Shown here piece after piece: positions 61,664 through 64,000 of a DNA stretch of 64,000 nt; the first letter of the stretch is position 1; each line of letters begins with the position of its first letter. This DNA is from Nitrospinaceae bacterium. GTDB taxonomy: Bacteria > Nitrospinota > Nitrospinia > Nitrospinales > VA-1. Both the position numbers and the translations under genes were made by a program. The notes below the pieces were generated by a model that saw only the letters and a program-made list of their open reading frames with translations, did not search any database and was not told the DNA's origin. The stretch lies in assembly GCA_029261655.1 (NCBI GenBank), contig JAJDAY010000026.1:202362-266361 (forward strand). Reading direction: 5' to 3'.

Positions 61664-61721
61664 TAAAGTGCCACTTCAACATTAAGAACTGGTCAAAGTC
61701 TCAACACAGATTGGTAACAAA
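61664..61721 (-). promoter_or_regulatory. EPS intergenic element, copy D (minus strand)
   Basis: Reverse complement aligns ungapped with copy B, 32/58 by hand; TTTGTtACCAA and GTTCTTAAT blocks conserved. Confidence 0.5.
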
Positions 61722-62853
61722 ATCGAATGACTTCCCCCACACACCGCCCCAACCGCCCAAAGCTACGAAGCGTCCCGTCAGACATTCAAAGATCATCATG
61801 CACACAATAGAATAACATTTACCATAGACATTAATGTAAATATCATTTCATCGCCCATAATGACACAATCGAGTCCAATTTTTCACCCTTCTTCAATCAA
61901 AACAGGGTATAACAATTATGTGTTACGTATAACCTTACTATATTTTTATAGTTATTTGCTTAAAAATTGTTTTAATTTTTAAAAATTAAATTTACCCATA
62001 CTTACATCTTTCAATGTAAATATATTGAACACATTAAGTTGCTAAAATACTTAAGCAAACACGCTCAAGAAAATCACTGTAAATTTATAGTAACCGTTAA
62101 ATGTTACGATCAGGCCAAGGTTGTGTCGCCATATCGAACTATTTACAGCATTTTTGGTGAAAAGCTGAATAACCGGGAGAGAGGGGTCTCTAGCATGGTA
62201 AATATGGGTAAGAAAATATAGTCAGAGGAGGAAGGTTTGTTCAAGGTGGCCTGTCCCGTTGCCACCGGGAATGTTTCCGCCAGGGGTTACATGAGCTAGC
62301 CACCCAAATTCTGGGGGTTTTCTCCATTTCCACGCGCTTAACCTGAGACTGAGCTATTAACAATATTGTCGTCCGGATAACTCAATCCCGAACTTTTTGG
62401 TAAATAATCCTTAATTTACCGACTGTTTGTGTTGACACCATAGAAATATAGAGATATATTTGTATCTCGGGGTTTTTCATCGGAAAACCCATTTTTTCAT
62501 GCCTGTATTTTTTTAGTTGCCAGCGGATTCATAGCATTGCATTTAAAGGGATTATCTGGCTTTCGTGGGGTTCAAAGGTTATACTGTTTGGTGAGACCGG
62601 CAAAGGGTCATACTGTTTAGCTGTAGAGCGCATATTCGGTGGGCCGACTTTGGTAGAGCGAATAGCTCTCCTCCTTCGCTGACTGATTCGTGGGAACAAT
62701 TACTTAATACATACACACCCCGTAAGGTTCAATGACCTATGATACAAAGGCTCGTCTAAATGGGGATTGAAGGATAAAATCTTCAAGAGTTTTACGAATG
62801 GGTTATCGATCTGACATATCAGGTACTATTCAATCCAACGAGGTAAAGTAAAA

Positions 62854-64000
62854 ATGTTAAAGCCTTTATTTAAATCTTTAATTCCAGCCTGTTTGATCCT
62901 TCTGATTCTTCCCGTATCATCCCTGGCTTTTCCAAAATTTGATTATTTAACTAAAGGTGGAGTGTCTCTGGAGCAGGGAGACATGCGTATAGGCCGGATA
63001 CAGTTAAACCCTGGTCTCGCATTCAGCTCAGCTTATGAGTCCAACATATTTGATTCGGCCGATCAGGACTTTGCCAATGGCACCGTTGAGGAACCTACAG
63101 ACGATTTTATTTTTACTGTGAAACCTTCTATGGGCATATCACTGGATAGGGCCGCGGGTGAGATTTTCGGTTTTTATGCCAAATACAGCGGGAGAGATGA
63201 AAATTTTCTCCATGAAGGCGATACCCAGGATTTTTTCAATCACTTGATAGATGCCGGAATCAATCTGGGCGGACCTGGTGGTCGGGGTGATTTGACCATC
63301 GGCGGGAGCTGGCGAAAAGAGGCCGGTGGCTCTGACAGGGATATCAACTCCAATATCGGTAACCGTCAGGCAACAACAACCAGCACTGGTTTTGCGGAAT
63401 TACTTTACTCTCTCTCCAAGATTTTGAAGTTGCAATTAAAGGCGGAAGTGGAAGACCAGAAGTTCCAGGGTGTCGTGAGTCAAAACATTGATGAATATAA
63501 TTTTGGCGGGTCCATCTTCTGGCAAGCGACAACGCCTGCGGCATTTGGCATAAAGTACAACCATAAACTCAGACGCTACCAAATTCCTTCTCCTGCTAAT
63601 GATGATTCCGATTCTGACCAGGTTTTCCTCGCTATGAGGTGGGAACCCACGTCACTGATCTCCGGCGAGGTAGCGGTGGGTGTAGATATGAAAAGATTTG
63701 ATACTTTTACAGGCGAAGACAGCGAAGACCTGGTGTACCAGGTTGATGTGAATTATACCCCGGTGAAGCGAACCCGCGTTTCTCTAAAAGCCAGCCGGGA
63801 AATACTAGACTCCACCTTTGGGACTATTCAGTCGTTAATTTTGTCTAATATCACTATGTCGTTAGCTCAAAATTTAGGGAAAAAATTCACCCTGCTGGTA
63901 GAACTGAGCCATGATAACCTGGATTACCGCAGGTCCTCTATTGACTTTGCAAATGGAGGAGCCGTCAGAACCCGTGTTGACAATACAGTTGCGGGTTCCA
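62854..64000 (+). CDS. Outer-membrane beta-barrel protein (BBP2-like), truncated by window end
   Basis: ATG at 62854, open to window end; MLKPLFKSLIPACLILLILPVSSLAFPKFDYLTKGGVSLEQGDMRIGRIQLNPGLAFSSAYESNIFDSADQDF; not in the ORF track because no stop is reached. Confidence 0.75.
   Translation, partial: MLKPLFKSLIPACLILLILPVSSLAFPKFDYLTKGGVSLEQGDMRIGRIQLNPGLAFSSAYESNIFDSADQDFANGTVEEPTDDFIFTVKPSMGISLDRAAGEIFGFYAKYSGRDENFLHEGDTQDFFNHLIDAGINLGGPGGRGDLTIGGSWRKEAGGSDRDINSNIGNRQATTTSTGFAELLYSLSKILKLQLKAEVEDQKFQGVVSQNIDEYNFGGSIFWQATTPAAFGIKYNHKLRRYQIPSPANDDSDSDQVFLAMRWEPTSLISGEVAVGVDMKRFDTFTGEDSEDLVYQVDVNYTPVKRTRVSLKASREILDSTFGTIQSLILSNITMSLAQNLGKKFTLLVELSHDNLDYRRSSIDFANGGAVRTRVDNTVAGS

Noticed and set aside
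61664-61721. GTGGCAC in copy D read as a sigma-54 -24 box
   Set aside because: No matching GC at the -12 position with correct spacing, and copies A-C have GTCAT instead; promoter class left open.
62039-62221. 60-aa ORF in the AT-rich region before the OM barrel gene
   Set aside because: No recognisable domain or convincing RBS; may be chance.
62375-62430. Possible further copy of the 58-bp element before the OM barrel gene
   Set aside because: Only scattered matches, missing the TTTGTAACC and GTCAT blocks.
62573-62720. Cyclic-di-GMP (GEMM) riboswitch in the leader
   Set aside because: Lacks the conserved GEMM motifs; only generic hairpins are seen.

Overview
64-kb bacterial chromosomal window. 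Style is Gram-negative and marine, possibly Nitrospinota-like, but that is only an impression. No rRNA, tRNA, CRISPR array or transposase was recognised by eye. Main blocks: (1) 0.3-6.8 kb: DUF6502-like and DUF5666-like gene pair (GIGGTG repeats, 18-bp tandem repeat tail), an outer-membrane protein, a TPR protein and two small c-type cytochromes. (2) 6.9-9.3 kb: Zn-protease-like / RimK / desuccinylase-aspartoacylase trio. (3) 9.4-14.9 kb: ion transport genes (antiporter, MgtE plus a membrane-less MgtE-N/CBS paralogue, MscS, CDF transporter). (4) 15.3-24.3 kb: a co-directional gene run of circularly permuted ATP-grasp, alpha-E, Anbu-type NTN hydrolase, transglutaminase-like, ATP-grasp/M20-like fusion, gamma-glutamyltransferase and N-formylglutamate amidohydrolase. 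A ~111-bp near-identical direct repeat derived from the 3' end of the CDF gene flanks it. (5) 24.6-26.6 kb: secreted pectate-lyase-like beta-helix protein and a protein ending in a phage-tail-like domain. (6) 27.0-29.1 kb: DUF4212 / sodium:solute symporter pair. (7) 29.1-64 kb: large exopolysaccharide locus (Wzc-like kinase, ABC flippase-like transporter, many glycosyltransferases, Wzy/WaaL-like ligase, CDP-hexose genes, initiating sugar transferase, and a beta-barrel protein running off the window end that the ORF track omits). The two most interesting observations are an ungapped ~58-bp intergenic element found upstream of four EPS transcription units, and the repeat-flanked ATP-grasp/Anbu/transglutaminase/GGT island.
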